In this document: positions 1-11,727 of the stretch, piece by piece
Layout: each line of letters starts with the position of its first letter
Position numbering within the stretch: position 1 is the first letter of the stretch
Source: Druceiella hillmani
Lineage: Eukaryota; Arthropoda; Insecta; Lepidoptera; Hepialidae
Assembly (NCBI GenBank): GCA_039881145.1
Contig: JAYKKI010000087.1
Coordinates: 9,168,001-9,232,000, forward strand
Direction of reading: 5' to 3'
Length of the DNA: 64,000 bases
Translations under genes and position numbers: made by a program
The notes under the pieces: generated by a model
Databases searched by the model: none
Told to the model about the DNA's origin: nothing
What the model saw: only the letters and a program-made list of their open reading frames with translations

Positions 1-470
1 GTTTCTCTATTCTCGTACTCTGCAATATTTGTATAATTAATTAGTAAAACGTTTATCACAAATATATCCGTCATAACTTCAAACCTTAAGATTAAAGTAC
101 TCGATAGTAATTTATGATTTACATTGTAATATGTTGATCATGATTCCAAATATAATCATGTGAAATAATATATCATCTAAATTTTAAGACACACTGGATA
201 TATTTTACAGGTTAGACCCACAAAACAAATAACGAATTAAACTTTCGGTAAAATTAAAAACCGGAAATTATTGTTATTTATTTAAAAGAAGGTAAAAAAC
301 TCATCTAGCTAACCTGATTTGTGACGTGGCCAAGGTCAATCGGATTAATCAACTCGGTTCGAGGAATCATATACACAGCCGAGCTGTACTATAAATAGTA
401 ATGTACATTGGACCAGGTCTTTAATTTTATCTAAAATGCTAAGCACAAATACCGCAGAAAGATGTCAAAG
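1..470. other. AT-rich non-coding DNA with one TATA-like site
   Basis: I see no gene here. A slightly less AT-rich patch at 315-420 contains the sequence TATAAATAG near 391, which resembles a TATA box. No coding sequence follows it, so I do not call a promoter. Confidence 0.4.
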
Positions 471-554
471 CTGGTGGTCCTAATCAAGTTAAAATCTGCA
501 TGCAATACGCATCCTGGTGATCCTAATCGACATAAAATGTATATGCATATGCAT
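471..554. repeat. 42-bp imperfect tandem duplication
   Basis: Two units, 471-512 and 513-554, both begin CTGGTG(G/A)TCCTAATC and end near ATGCA. They are similar but diverged, so the duplication is old. The open frame over this segment contains both units and is not convincing as a gene. Confidence 0.6.
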
Positions 555-1066
555 GAATCGCCAAATACCTTTGAAGGATCCATACATATTCATAGACTGA
601 TTGCGTATGGCGTTTTCGAGCTATTCTTTCCAGTAAGTGCATTACGCCAATCTCCTCTCTGCTTGTCTCGTTAGATACGTGCCTTATAAAATTGTTTTGA
701 TATACTTTACTAGGATTCAGTCTCAACCGTGATCTCATATTATAATTCAGCCTAACATTTTTCAATACTGGAAATTAGGATAAATTCTATTTTTATGTGA
801 GACCTGCTAATGTTGCACACGATCTGCAACGAAACATCGATTTCAATACCGAATTTTTTACAATATTTTGGTGTCAAAATGCCATCTAGATATTTTGTTT
901 TCAATGTATGACCCTTCATGATCATTTTATCGACTGAGAGTTTACGATTCGTATTCTGCAGTTGAACGTGAAATATATTCTATCAGACGCTGAGTGCTTT
1001 ATAATATTGCACGTCTCGTTAGATCATTAAAGGCTTTTTTGTAAAAATAATAATTGATTATTAATT
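555..1066. other. AT-rich DNA, nothing recognised
   Basis: There is no coding signal, RNA gene or clear repeat between the tandem duplication and the left target-site duplication of the first Penelope-like copy. Confidence 0.4.
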
Positions 1067-1342
1067 AAATATCAAACAATGAATATATTTGGCGTTAATT
1101 TTGTAGAAATTAATTATTCACAATTAAATGAAACTACGTGATGTAGTATTATTTCTACTTTCATTAAGTTCTTTACCACGATCTAGGTTTCGCTGTATTA
1201 CAACATCTTCAGGTGGGCTTTGCTATATATAGTCCACCTGAAGATGCTGTAATACAACGAAAAATAGGTCGTGGTAAAGAACTTAAAGGAAGTAGAAATA
1301 GTACTACATCACGTAGTTTCATTTAATTGTAAATATCAAACA
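1067..1342 (-). mobile_element. PLE-derived foldback element with 12-bp TSD (copy 1)
   Basis: Two inverted arms of about 120 bp meet near 1215-1240 in a short TATATATA-containing centre. The left arm starts with the family's 3' end, GAATATATTTGGCG on the plus strand. The right arm stops earlier, inside the arm, at TTTAATTGT. The element (1079-1330) is flanked by a perfect 12-bp direct repeat, AAATATCAAACA, at 1067-1078 and 1331-1342, which is a target-site duplication. The arm matches the terminal repeat of the GIY-YIG-bearing Penelope-like element at 48101-49230, so this is probably a non-autonomous derivative consisting of two inverted terminal repeats. With the 3' end on the left, the element lies on the minus strand. 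It has no coding capacity. Confidence 0.85.
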
Positions 1343-3690
1343 TTTTTCATAGTATAATAAGCGATATTATTTAGGTTTACTTGAAATGTTTAGCGAAATA
1401 AGTTCATAGAAAATTGGCGCTAATTAAAATAAAAATTGTTAAACCAGAAAATAATCAATTATCTTATGCAACAATAATAATTCAAGTAATACTACTTTAT
1501 CACATTAGACTTGTGCGTCAAAATATCGTAATTAAGGTAAAGTGAAAGTTATTTTAAATTTTGACATCATTAGTGCATTTCCTCAATATTTAATTAAATA
1601 TGTTTAGCATATCTAATGCAAAATTTATTATTTTTTTTATAAGATCGACAGAGATACACGTGATTCATTATATTATTAAAGTATTGACGCTATTAAATTA
1701 TCTTGTAAAATATTAATTAACGTAAATAAATGTGAGGCTCTCTACCATAGACGTTTGTTATTGTAGTTGATGATTTTGTTCAATGTCTGTTAAGGTAATT
1801 ATAACTTTGTATCTTTACTGAGTCAGATACAGATACAAATTCCTAAACTGATTCAAGCCGTTTCTTATTCATGTCGATAACGGACGAACAAACGCCGGCA
1901 TCAGAACACCTCTACGGTGCGATGTGTACAATAAAGAAATATCTCTCGACTTTCTTACAAATTCACGCACTCAGTTTAAACCATATGTAAAGAACAGGCT
2001 CCGTTAAACGCATGCACAATGAACAAACGAGTGCTTTTGCTTTTCATTTAATTTATTTATTGCAAATTAATTAATTTAAGAGACTTAGATAAATAATAAT
2101 GTATAATTGCAGCTTTATTTAATCCATTAGTTAATTACACGCATTTTCCGTATCGATTTTATGTTTTCTTTATACAACGTCTTCTAAAATTATTTATTGT
2201 CTTCTTTAATAACTGAATATTACAATGAACTAAATATGGAAGCTAATGTTTCTGTCCCGAAAATATTTTGGACGTCAAAATTTATCGAGCCCTTTATAAG
2301 ATTTTTGTGTGTCGCCTATACTCAAGTCTGGTTTCAAGTTTGGTGTAAAAGACAGTCTAGTCTATAATTGCTAAAGTATTTTAATCATTGTATCTATTCA
2401 AAGGTCAGAAACAGCAGACGATTCACGATTGACAGCCAGTTTTTTCTATCCCATTAATTATATTTTTACGTGTACTGTTAACTATTTTGCTTTTGGCGTT
2501 TGCACGTATTTAAAGCCCCGTACGTATTTAAATGTGGTATTCTGTAAGAAGGAGCTATTGAAAGAAAATTACGGCAATGCAAGTGAAAGAAATTATTAGA
2601 CTTCCTTAGTAAAAAAATTTAATGCAAATTATTTAAGAGGGTTCTGAATTTTAAAGTGTAGATACGTCCCCGAAGCGAACGTATTGGGAATATGAATGGG
2701 AAATAATCATATTTCATATTTAAATGTGGTAGAGTCGGAAGAGAATCAATCACAATTGCTTTTATAACGCCTATACTTGATTTCTCGTGTATTAATTTTT
2801 TTATACAAATAAAACATAGCAAAGGAGTTGGCGAAGCGTGTAAAAATTATACGAAACTAAGCTGACATTTTATCACATTCGTTACTTTGGAAAAAACAAA
2901 ATATTTTAAGCTTTATAGGTCATCAAATCAAAAGTTCACGATAGTTTAATTTTGAGAATGAAAGCATTATTTTTAATAATATAATAAAAGTGAAACGTTT
3001 TCTATTACCTTGGTTGTTTGTCCTTCCTTCAGCTTTAAACAGCTCATCGATTTCAATTCAATTTTGTATGTGTACACGTATATAACATAGGTTAACATAT
3101 GGACCATATTTAATTACTGGACATTAACAAAAGCTGATCAGCCAATATAAATTCTAGAAATTAATCCCATACCTAAAAAACATTATAGGCAACTGAACCG
3201 TATCAATGACTCTATTGTCCTAAATATTTGTTAAAAATTTAAATACAATATCTCCTGTTTTTACATCATAATTATTGTGATTAAATATCTTAAACAGTTA
3301 CTTAAATATTAATTGTACATATTTAATTTGTGCACAACAAAAAACGCTACAAATCTTCGTTATCTTTAATATATTTACGCATATAACTATGACTCATATG
3401 TTTTATTGTGCTCGTTAACGTTCGTTATTTGAAAACATAATTTCCAATATTTATAAAAATTGAACGATAAGAATATTATTTATAAATCTTGTCAAATTGA
3501 CAGAAATGTGTTTTGTTGATCTGACAAGACGGCAGGTTGCATTTTCAGTCTTGACGGTAGTCGGCGATGAATGTTATATAGATTCAGATTTATCAGATAG
3601 CGGATATAGATTCATTGAAAAATATTCTCGATACAAGCAGCGTAATTATTTTGAAACTATAGTGTACATCAGTTGAACATAGTTTTACGG
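1343..3690. other. AT-rich DNA, no gene assigned
   Basis: The only coding-like stretch is a 39-codon frame at 1871-1990 (starts MSITDEQTPASEHLYG) in a less AT-rich patch. It matches no family I know and has no clear splice sites. A small direct repeat of CGTATTTAAA lies near 2505-2535. Confidence 0.35.
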
Positions 3691-3767
<77 letters not shown>

Positions 3768-3771
3768 ATAT
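3691..3771. repeat. (TA)n microsatellite
   Basis: About 80 bp of almost pure TA, interrupted by a C near the start and a TTT near the end. It accounts for the apparent isoleucine-tyrosine open frame on the minus strand. Confidence 0.95.
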
Positions 3772-3819
3772 TCATAACAGTATTTAAATTTTTACATGGC
3801 ATGTAGGGTAATTTGCGCT

Positions 3820-3851
3820 TGGAAAGCCAGATAATGTTATCTTGCTTTCCA
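3820..3851. repeat. 32-bp imperfect palindrome
   Basis: TGGAAAGCCAGATAAT is followed directly by its near-complement, with 14 of 16 positions pairing. It could extrude as a cruciform or be a remnant of a small inverted-repeat element. Confidence 0.6.
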
Positions 3852-4394
3852 GGTATATTCGTACAACCAAAGTCACTGGAGCGGAGAAGTTCCGACTAAC
3901 CCGTTTTTCTCGCTTTTCTTTCACACGGAATATATATTAAATGCATAACATTACTAAAATAAGGTAATTATATATCGTCTTCACTATCCTCTACATAAGT
4001 GCGTATGTGTTACAATGATAAATGTGGATTTTGAATTTGATTATCATAATTGAGGATTAATGTTATGTAAAGTGTATAAAAACTTGGACAATAAAAAGAA
4101 ATATTACTTTCATTTTTTTTCAGTTGCATCCTTTTCTTTACTTCAGTCTTTTTTTATCGATAATCCAAGAACCAATGGTTTTTTCAGATACATTACATTT
4201 CATGTTAAAAAAGTGGCATGCACACCCAACATTTTTTTACTTACCTTTATTTCAATAATTTGTCTCTAATGATTACTTAATATCGTCGCTGTGTTATAAA
4301 ATGCCCCAAACGTAATAACATAACTTCTACACTAGACGAAACTGTATTAGTCCTAACTTATGGCTTTTCAATAAAGACCAAGTACATAGATAAT

Positions 4395-5461
4395 TTTAAA
4401 GTTATACTATTCCCGCCTTTCCGCCATGGCTGTCTTAAGGCCCCTCCTTGGACCCGTAACAACCTACCTCATACAAAAAAGGAGAACGTCGAAGGTCCCC
4501 TAATAGTGTCCCGTATCTAAAATTAGTGCTTCCTGTCTCCCAACAGAGTTAGAGTATGTGCCTTCTCAATGAAAAATTTAGCATATCCGTCTTTTTCAGG
4601 ACGTATGTTGGGAAAATTCTAAGACTCCCCGTGATTCTACGTTTATATTTAGGCGCATGCTCTCTAACAAAATTCTACGCGCATCATCGTAGTCACTGCA
4701 GCGAAACAACATTTTACTCATGTCCTGCGTCTCAAATCCGAAGGTACACGCCGGGCTGTCTCTAAGGGCGAATCTATGTAAACTGGCATGAAATGCGCCA
4801 TGTCCCATTAAGAATTGTTAGTGAAATAGTCGGAAAAGAGCCAATTTTTGTTTAGCTACTCAGACAGTTCGGGGAAGAACAACCTGGTTGTTTCCCACTT
4901 GGAATCAGAAAAGGACCGCCTGGACTGCCAATGATCAACAGCAATCTCTAATATTCTTCAACCAAAAACTCGAAGTGCAACGGACCCGCATCAAAACTCT
5001 TACCTCGTGCCACAATGAAATTTACCGCGCGTTCTACGATCGCGAGGTCAGCAGGCAAAAGACTCGCAACAGGAAAATAGGCAACACATCCGTTGAGCAA
5101 GTTCTGTACGCGCCAGTAGCGGCGCACGCTGCGATCTCAGCACTACTCGTCTAACCTGCTAATCCCCAACGCACCACAGAGCACCAAACCAACGGCGCAC
5201 AGGCTACCTAGGCATATTGCCGTATACATCAGTTTGAGGATAGAGCTATTCAGCCCTTAGTCGGCACCGGCAATCCGGGTCATAGCATGGAAGTCTGCCC
5301 GAGCCAAGAGCGAGTAATACTGAAAATAAATACTGATTATCACAACGTGCCACTACACAATGCTCTGTCGAAAAATGTCCCTGAGGCCAGCCATGCCGTC
5401 GGCCAGCCCTTTTGGGTCGCAATTGTAGCCTTATTGTAATTACAAAATAAAATAAATTCAA
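4395..5461 (-). pseudogene. R1-clade non-LTR retrotransposon ORF2 relic (RT end and C-terminal domain)
   Basis: On the minus strand, pieces in different frames line up in the order expected for the C-terminal half of an R1-type ORF2. They are GWPQG (reverse-transcriptase palm, near 5380-5393), a degenerate A-G-A-D where YADD is expected (near 5260), AYRTCSTDVL (near 5092-5122), LLPADLAIVERA (near 5029-5064), LEIAVDHWQSR, TTRLFFPELSE, and finally GHGAFHASLHRFALRDSPAC with the cysteine-rich tail (4808 down to 4596). R1 elements lack RNase H, which agrees with the direct step from RT to tail. At least three frameshifts, in-frame stops and a lost cysteine in the tail show that it is dead. The 5' half is missing. 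The GC-richer segment 4395-4595 is probably the 3' UTR. R1 elements normally insert in 28S rDNA, but no rDNA is visible beside this copy. Confidence 0.85.
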
Positions 5462-6712
5462 ATGTTTTCTTTTTTTAAATATTTCATGTTCTGTGTTGCA
5501 GAATTTTTAAAATGACAATTTGATGCAGGGCCTCTTTTTCCAGCCCTAATAATCAGCTATTTTGTTTTGTAACACTTGGCGAAATTCCGAAGTATTCTTG
5601 TCTGCGTGTCATAAGATTTATCGACACGTAGCAGATCTATTAATCAAAAATATTTAATTAAAATAAATCTGCCATTCATTATCATCCCCAAAATAAGAAC
5701 CTCTTTCAATTAGCTGTTAATGAAATGAATCACTTAAGAAAAAAATATTGATTTCACATACTTTATATAATCAGATCAAATAAAATCTTGGTACTAAATA
5801 AAATAAATTTAAAAAGGAAATTTACAAAAATGTGTACAGTTTTTTTGACACCAAAAAATGAATTAAAGAATTGTATATTTGTGGTAAACTATTATTACCA
5901 ACTGTTTTGGAATTACCTTTGCCATTTATCTAATTTATAAATGAGCCCTTCTTAATCTCAAATGATGTTAAAAAAATCTCTGCACTTTAATTCTATAACA
6001 CTACCATCAATTTCATAAATACTAATACTCCGTGGGGTCCTAGAGTACCCTCAAGTATGTTATGAATAAAAATAAAAAAAATAATAATCAAAATGTTTTA
6101 TTCATTATAAATAATAATATAATATAATATATAATACCAATAATAGAATGTTTATAAAATGCAGTGTCATTAAAGATAATATCATAAATATTCACGGTTC
6201 CAGGCTTAGGACTGATAAGTAAACGATGCGGTTAAGATAATAATTTAGAAAGTGTATTTAAAAAACGAATCAAGTTATTAATTATCCCAACAGAAATACA
6301 GAAAGCCTTTAGACGAAAAGATCTCCGCATTTAAAGTGCTAGTTTTAAAATACTCGCTCTCGTCATATTCAATAAATACTCGTTCGCGAACTGCGAAGTG
6401 CGAAGCATTGCTTGCCGTAATGAATATATGTCATGAAAAAGTGTTACAACTTACGAGTATTCAAATATTCGGTTTGTTCCTTATTTCTTATGCATTTCAG
6501 ATTTGAACGAGCGAGAAAGCAAACGTACAATATGTAGCCATACCATAGAGTAACAATTGTCCGAACATCCGGTAGGCCATTCCATACAATTATTAACAAT
6601 ACCAAATATTTTGTATTTTGCATACCAAGTACATATTTTATTCAGAGATATCAAGTATTTTTACCGGTAGCATTAAATACGCATCACCTTTAATTTGTAA
6701 TAATATAATATA
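5462..6712. other. AT-rich DNA, nothing recognised
   Basis: The segment is mostly A/T runs. A patch at 6360-6560 is richer in CpG, but I cannot read a protein or a repeat end in it. It lies just upstream of the THAP fragment and could be that gene's or transposon's 5' region. Confidence 0.3.
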
Positions 6713-6811
6713 ATGGCCCGTTATTGTGCTGTTTACGGGTGCTTAGAAAGCAATAAAATAAATAAGGATAGGAATTTTTTTCCCTTCCTATGAAAGAAGG
6801 TGGGACAACTG
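6713..6811 (+). pseudogene. THAP zinc-finger N-terminus, frameshifted
   Basis: From the ATG at 6713 the translation reads MARYCAVYGCLE, then NKDRNFFPF, then a stop. This is the start of a THAP domain, a C2CH zinc finger that binds DNA. The first two zinc ligands are present as C5 and C10, with the usual spacing and the FF-x-F stretch near residue 22. The frame breaks in a run of seven T at 6775-6781. Removing one T would continue the reading as YERRWDNC, which contains the conserved tryptophan of the family. A GTATGT splice-donor-like sequence follows directly at about 6811. The second half of the domain (C-x2-H and AVPTIF) is not found nearby. THAP domains occur in host regulators and in P-like and other DNA transposons, and I cannot tell which this was. 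The extra T could be a real mutation or a homopolymer error. Confidence 0.72.
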
Positions 6812-6819
6812 TATGTTCT

Positions 6820-8890
6820 TACAAATAATTTTGTCTTATATTTCCAACTTATTTAGACAGTATATATAATTTTATTTCCACAAACATACACAGAGCAGTT
6901 CTAAATTTCAAACTGTTCTTAAAACTCATTGTTTTGTTTGAACGTCGATATGTTTGTAAAATGTAACCTTGTAGTGTCCACTATTGGCTTATTATACTGT
7001 TTATTAAGAGATCTTTCATATGCAGCAAAACTAATCAAGTCAAAAGTACAATGAAAACAATATTTCAATGTATCAATTTTACACATAAGCAAAATATATT
7101 CCTGTTTTAGATTTTATTTCCTTTTTAAAATCCATACTCCGTACCTTTTTCATATTCTGAATAATATTATCATTAACAAACTACTTTTACACAATTTTAT
7201 GTATAGTGTGAAATATTTATTTACATAATTATATTTTTACAATTAGGTAATAATAAAAACACAAGCGCTAGTGAAAAGTACTGCGCCGTTATAGAGACAT
7301 CCATTCGATCGACGCTTTTGGTTGGAAAGAAAATCGACTCGCTATCAGCGCGATTGCTTGCAGTGATCGAGAGCTATATGTAGTAATAGCAAATATTCTT
7401 TATCTGCACCCTTCTAACAGCCCTACATTAATTTACGCACACGCACAAACGGATACGGATAGGCGAGTACTTATGTAATAGTGTAGGCAATTAAACCTGT
7501 TCGCTAGTATGGAGTGTCGGGGGCGTGCCTGAGTACTGGATAATATGGATATTAACTTTTAACAATCTCAACGCAGTTTTCTATGCAGCATATTTGAATA
7601 ATTACAATACGTTACATTTTACTAAAGTTTTAAGAGAAAAAATGCGAGAAAATTCAGTAAGTTAAATAAACTTTATTACGGTGAAACACTGATGAAAATA
7701 TTCCTTACGCTTCTATACATACTTACGTTTCTTTCTTGCTATGGAGGCAATAAGCGAGAAAAGTAAAGTTTCCTCAATAACGGACTTTTTTCAATAACGG
7801 AGGTCGATCCGTCATGAACGGTTCATATCCAAACGCCCACTTCCGTTTACAATTTCATCGGCTTGTGTGGGCGAATGGATGAAAATAACTTTGAACAATT
7901 TAAGAACTCATGCAAGCAGAACTCAGTTTCATCTCACGTAGCGAATAAAATTTCTATATAAAACTTTACTATTTGTGTTAAACATTTATAAGTTTGTAGT
8001 ATTTTAATCATTTAAGTAACTATTTTTAAAACTTTTTTATTAATTAATTTACTAATGGTTTGAAACTTCCAAAGAAATTATATTCAACTATAATAAAAAA
8101 TATATAAAAATTTTCATCATGCATATTTAAAAAAGTAAGAAATAAAACTAAAAAATTATATTGAAAATTTTGTTGACGAGGATATTTGTAGCGTCTCTTA
8201 TTATTTTTTACTCTAATAAATCAAATAGGGCCTATAACCCAGTCTACCCATTATTCAACTCGATCGAATAAAGCTAAGCAATGCACGCACCGGCCGGTGA
8301 TTGAATGGCGAACATCAAACACACATCTTAATACTACCATTATAATTGCTTCGAATGACATGATAAACCGCAGATCCTAACTGTTGCCATTAGATAACAC
8401 TCGTTATAAGAAATCTAGCCCCGAAAGATTCCGTTTTCCCACATGAGGTACAAGGTCAGATTTCTGTTGCTTCGAATAAAAGTCAGCCCCTCAACCAAAT
8501 CCATTGAGTTAGAGAGCAAGCCCCAATTAAAAAGATACAGGATAACGTTAAGCAGAATTGAATTACTCTTATGAATTACCCGAAAAATATTTGCATTCAA
8601 ATTATAAATGACATATCTGTACTAAAGTACTAAGAGCCAATATTACTAAACTGTTCAATGTTATTTCGATTTACTTAAAACATTAGTTACAATAAGCTAC
8701 ACTTTATTTCTGTCATGATAATAGGAAAAGAAAATATAAAAAAAATTATGTGTTTACGTTTTGAATCGCAACCTTCCATTTACATGTATGAACCATAACA
8801 GACGTCGTGTCACAGTACAATGAGAAACGTTAACGATTTTTAATATTGATGATAAAATGAAAATTCTGTTTCACAATGACCACGATAGGT
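6820..8890. other. Mixed AT-rich DNA with CpG-richer patches, no gene assigned
   Basis: Patches at 7260-7400, 7440-7560 and 7740-7880 are GC-richer than their surroundings but show no readable protein. The patch at 7470-7540 is bracketed by GAGTACT direct repeats and might be a small transposon remnant. A perfect 12-bp palindrome, CACCGGCCGGTG, lies at 8288-8299. A 61-codon minus-strand frame at 8415-8600 is unassigned. Confidence 0.3.
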
Positions 8891-8955
8891 ATAGCACGCA
8901 ATAGAAAGAAAAGGGAAAAAACTTTCTTCAGACGGGAGAATCCACAGTGCGCAAA
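8891..8955 (+). repeat. Short dispersed repeat, copy A
   Basis: This segment resembles 11461-11528 at about 70% by eye. Both contain a CGCAATA start, an A/G-rich stretch, ACTTTC and GGAGAAT in the same order. The family is unknown. Confidence 0.4.
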
Positions 8956-9810
8956 ATGATAAAAGAAATTATTGTAACACAAGGTATTTCAAGTTCTTCA
9001 TTGACGGGCAGATGTTATCACAGTAGAAACACTTGATTTTTCTAAAACTTCCAAAAGACATGAGGGAAAACGGTATAACATAAAAATGTTAACCATGTCA
9101 TTAAAATAATGGCATTACATTACAGTGACATTAGGACGCAACACTTGCATGTTAAGAAATTATTTCATCACAGAGGTCTGTTCTCAGCGGACAGGTGTGT
9201 CTTCATACTACGAGTCACGCCGTGCTCTCCACTGTGCAAATATACTTTATTTGTATTTTTTTTTTTTTCACTTATTTCACGTATAATAAATACCAAATAA
9301 GTGTTGCATTACCCCCGTACGTCTTAAATGAATTACAAGTATTCATGAGAACGATATCGAACTGAGAAAGAGATGAATATTCACTATAAAGGATCCGATC
9401 CTATCAAGCCTTAATATTATGTATAGGTTTATGTGGATCGCTTTAATGCATTTATGTACTGTGTTCTATTTCATATTTTACTAAACAGATTTTCAAATTA
9501 GACCAAAAGACGTGATTATAAAATTAATTTATTAGGATTTCCTATCTTAGACAACATAATTTCCCAATTTCCATTTCCATATTTATTTTTTGTTGCAATA
9601 ACTTAAGTTTTTTACAAGGCATGTTTTTTCAGAAATGAGTTTAAATGAAAAATTGCTTAAGATATAAATTAAATGGAAGTCAAGCAGATCAAAATCCGGG
9701 TACGATGCCATGATTATGTTTAAGTAATTCTTTTGTTTATAAATGTCAAAAAAAGAAACAATAATACAATTGCGAAACTGACTGAAAAAACGAAAGCAAA
9801 GATAGATTAT
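8956..9810. other. AT-rich DNA, nothing recognised
   Basis: A less AT-rich stretch at 9110-9240 gives a 63-codon frame on the plus strand with no recognisable domain. Confidence 0.35.
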
Positions 9811-9932
9811 TGAATATATTTGGCGTTAATTTTGTAAAAATGCATTATTCACAATTAAATGAAACTACGTGACGTAGGTTTCGTTGTATTGCAACATTTT
9901 GAAGTGGGCTATTAGCAAAAATCTTTGCTCCA
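9811..9932 (-). mobile_element. PLE terminal-repeat fragment (copy 2)
   Basis: The segment begins with the family 3' end (TGAATATATTTGGCG on the plus strand) and runs through CACAATTAAATGAAAC. It then jumps, by an internal deletion of roughly 50 bp, to the GTTTCGTTGTATT segment and ends after ATTAGCAAA near the arm's inner end. It is a single arm on the minus strand. No target-site duplication is clear. Confidence 0.8.
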
Positions 9933-11460
9933 AAAATTTTTTCACCATGAATGATATCCGAAGATCTGTTATATCGTTCATGATAATATATCACACATGA
10001 ATTATATAACATATCTTCGGCATCTCTTTTCATAAGTGCTGCCAACAGAGTTATTGTAGTCAATGTGATAACCAACGCACGATACTTGATCAATACTCAG
10101 AAAGAAATAACATGTGATCTTTTGAAAAACATAGGTGTTATTTAATTCATTCTGAGCAAAACCATCGACACGCGAGTGAGGTTCGCACTTGGAAAGTTTA
10201 TTTCTCTGTACTTTTTTGTTTTTCTATTCGTTGCCAATGAACTTTTTTTAGTTATAAAATTATCTCTGTGTATTAGAATAATCATAGACGCCCCAATTTT
10301 TCAAAACATATTTTCTTTACCTGATCTTATTTAAAGTCGATTTTGCGTTTTTGTCTATTTTTTCCAATATTATATTTCACAGGATCCCGTACTTTATTAT
10401 TGTTTTACTTTAGCTTATAAATATTAATACATTACACCTCTTAGTAACAATAGGAAGAAGATAGTTTGGAATACATTTTGCTTTCTCCTTTTTCCAGGAA
10501 AAGTGTAAATTAATCAATTAATGTAATTGATGGTCTAGTTTCTTACCTGAAACATATTTCATCTTCTTGTTCTTTAAGGATCTAAATTTATTGATGTTCA
10601 ACATTCATTATGTTTTTCTTAAATATTAAAATATATATATTTTCATTATATAATTGGATTTTATTACGAATTTTACTTAAATATTTTCCTTAATATTTAT
10701 TTTTACCAAATCTTCATTTTCAACTTCAGCAATGTAATTTTATTTTAAAGTAACGGATTGAATTAAATATAAGGTAAAATAATCGCAAATACTATACGTT
10801 ATTCTGCAAAGTTATTAATAATTTGTTTCCATTAAACATAGCTTACAAATGCAGTAAATAAATAATCTTTTTAGGCGTATTTTTACGATAATTACCCTTG
10901 AGTATTACAACACTTACTTCATTTCCATGTTAATCTAATTCAGGAAAATGGAGTTGACTTGTAAATTAAATCACGTCGTATTTTTGGTCGTATATTTAAC
11001 TTAGATTGAAAAAAAACGACACCAGATTCGTATAAGAGAGTTAATGAAAAATTCAAATATTTATTAGACTAAAATTGAATTAGTTGAAATACTCCTTTCG
11101 AGTTTGTTGATTTGATGTCCGTGTCAAATGCCACTACTTTTACGACTCTATAGAATAATAGGTAAAATAAATCATCAATACATAAGAACTCAGGCTGAAA
11201 ATGAATGCACAGATGCTTGTAGTGCGCAAAAGAAACCAAATAGCAAGATGGTCCTAAAAATAAATTAAAATACACTTCTTAAGTTTCAAAACTATATAAT
11301 TATATAAAATAATGAATGATAGATGTATAACTTATCAGAAGATATGTGATGATAAAATTAGCAGTACCGTGCTGGTCAGTTCATGCAATGACGTTGTTGT
11401 GTCTTCATAGCCTTCAACACAGCGAGAGAGGTTCATTGAATCATAGTGAGTGTATATCTA
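9933..11460. other. AT-rich DNA, no gene assigned
   Basis: A minus-strand frame at 9845-10093 has a hydrophobic N-terminus but runs into the PLE copy at its 3' end, so I do not call it. The rest is low-complexity A/T sequence. Confidence 0.35.
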
Positions 11461-11528
11461 TAATACGCAATAAAAATAAAAAGGAAGGAAACTTTCCACA
11501 GAAAGGAGAATATGCGACGAGCAAGGAA
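11461..11528 (+). repeat. Short dispersed repeat, copy B
   Basis: This is the counterpart of 8891-8955, diverged and with small indels. It lies about 200 bp before the large hexanucleotide array. Confidence 0.4.
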
Positions 11529-11727
11529 AAAAACACGAATGTGCTTTAGACCACACGACTGAAGTAAAACTTCAAATTCACAAAATATGAACTTTAAAAT
11601 GAATTTACAATTTTATTCACTTTAAACGTAGAATATTTCATGTATTGAACAAAATAATAATTTATAAAATTGTTCAAGAACGAAATGAAATTACAAAATA
11701 ATCAACAAATCACGGTTCGCGTAACGA

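Noticed and set aside
340..372. GGTTCGAGG, resembling a tRNA T-arm
   Set aside because: No matching acceptor, D or anticodon arms at the right spacing on either strand.
1871..1990. 39-codon frame MSITDEQTPASEHLYG... in a GC-richer patch
   Set aside because: No splice borders, no known domain and an upstream in-frame stop; not enough to call a gene.
4888..5154. 88-codon plus-strand frame
   Set aside because: It is the antisense shadow of the R1-type ORF2 relic.
9845..10093. 82-codon minus-strand frame with a hydrophobic N-terminus
   Set aside because: Its 3' third is PLE sequence, no splice or promoter support is visible and no family is recognised.
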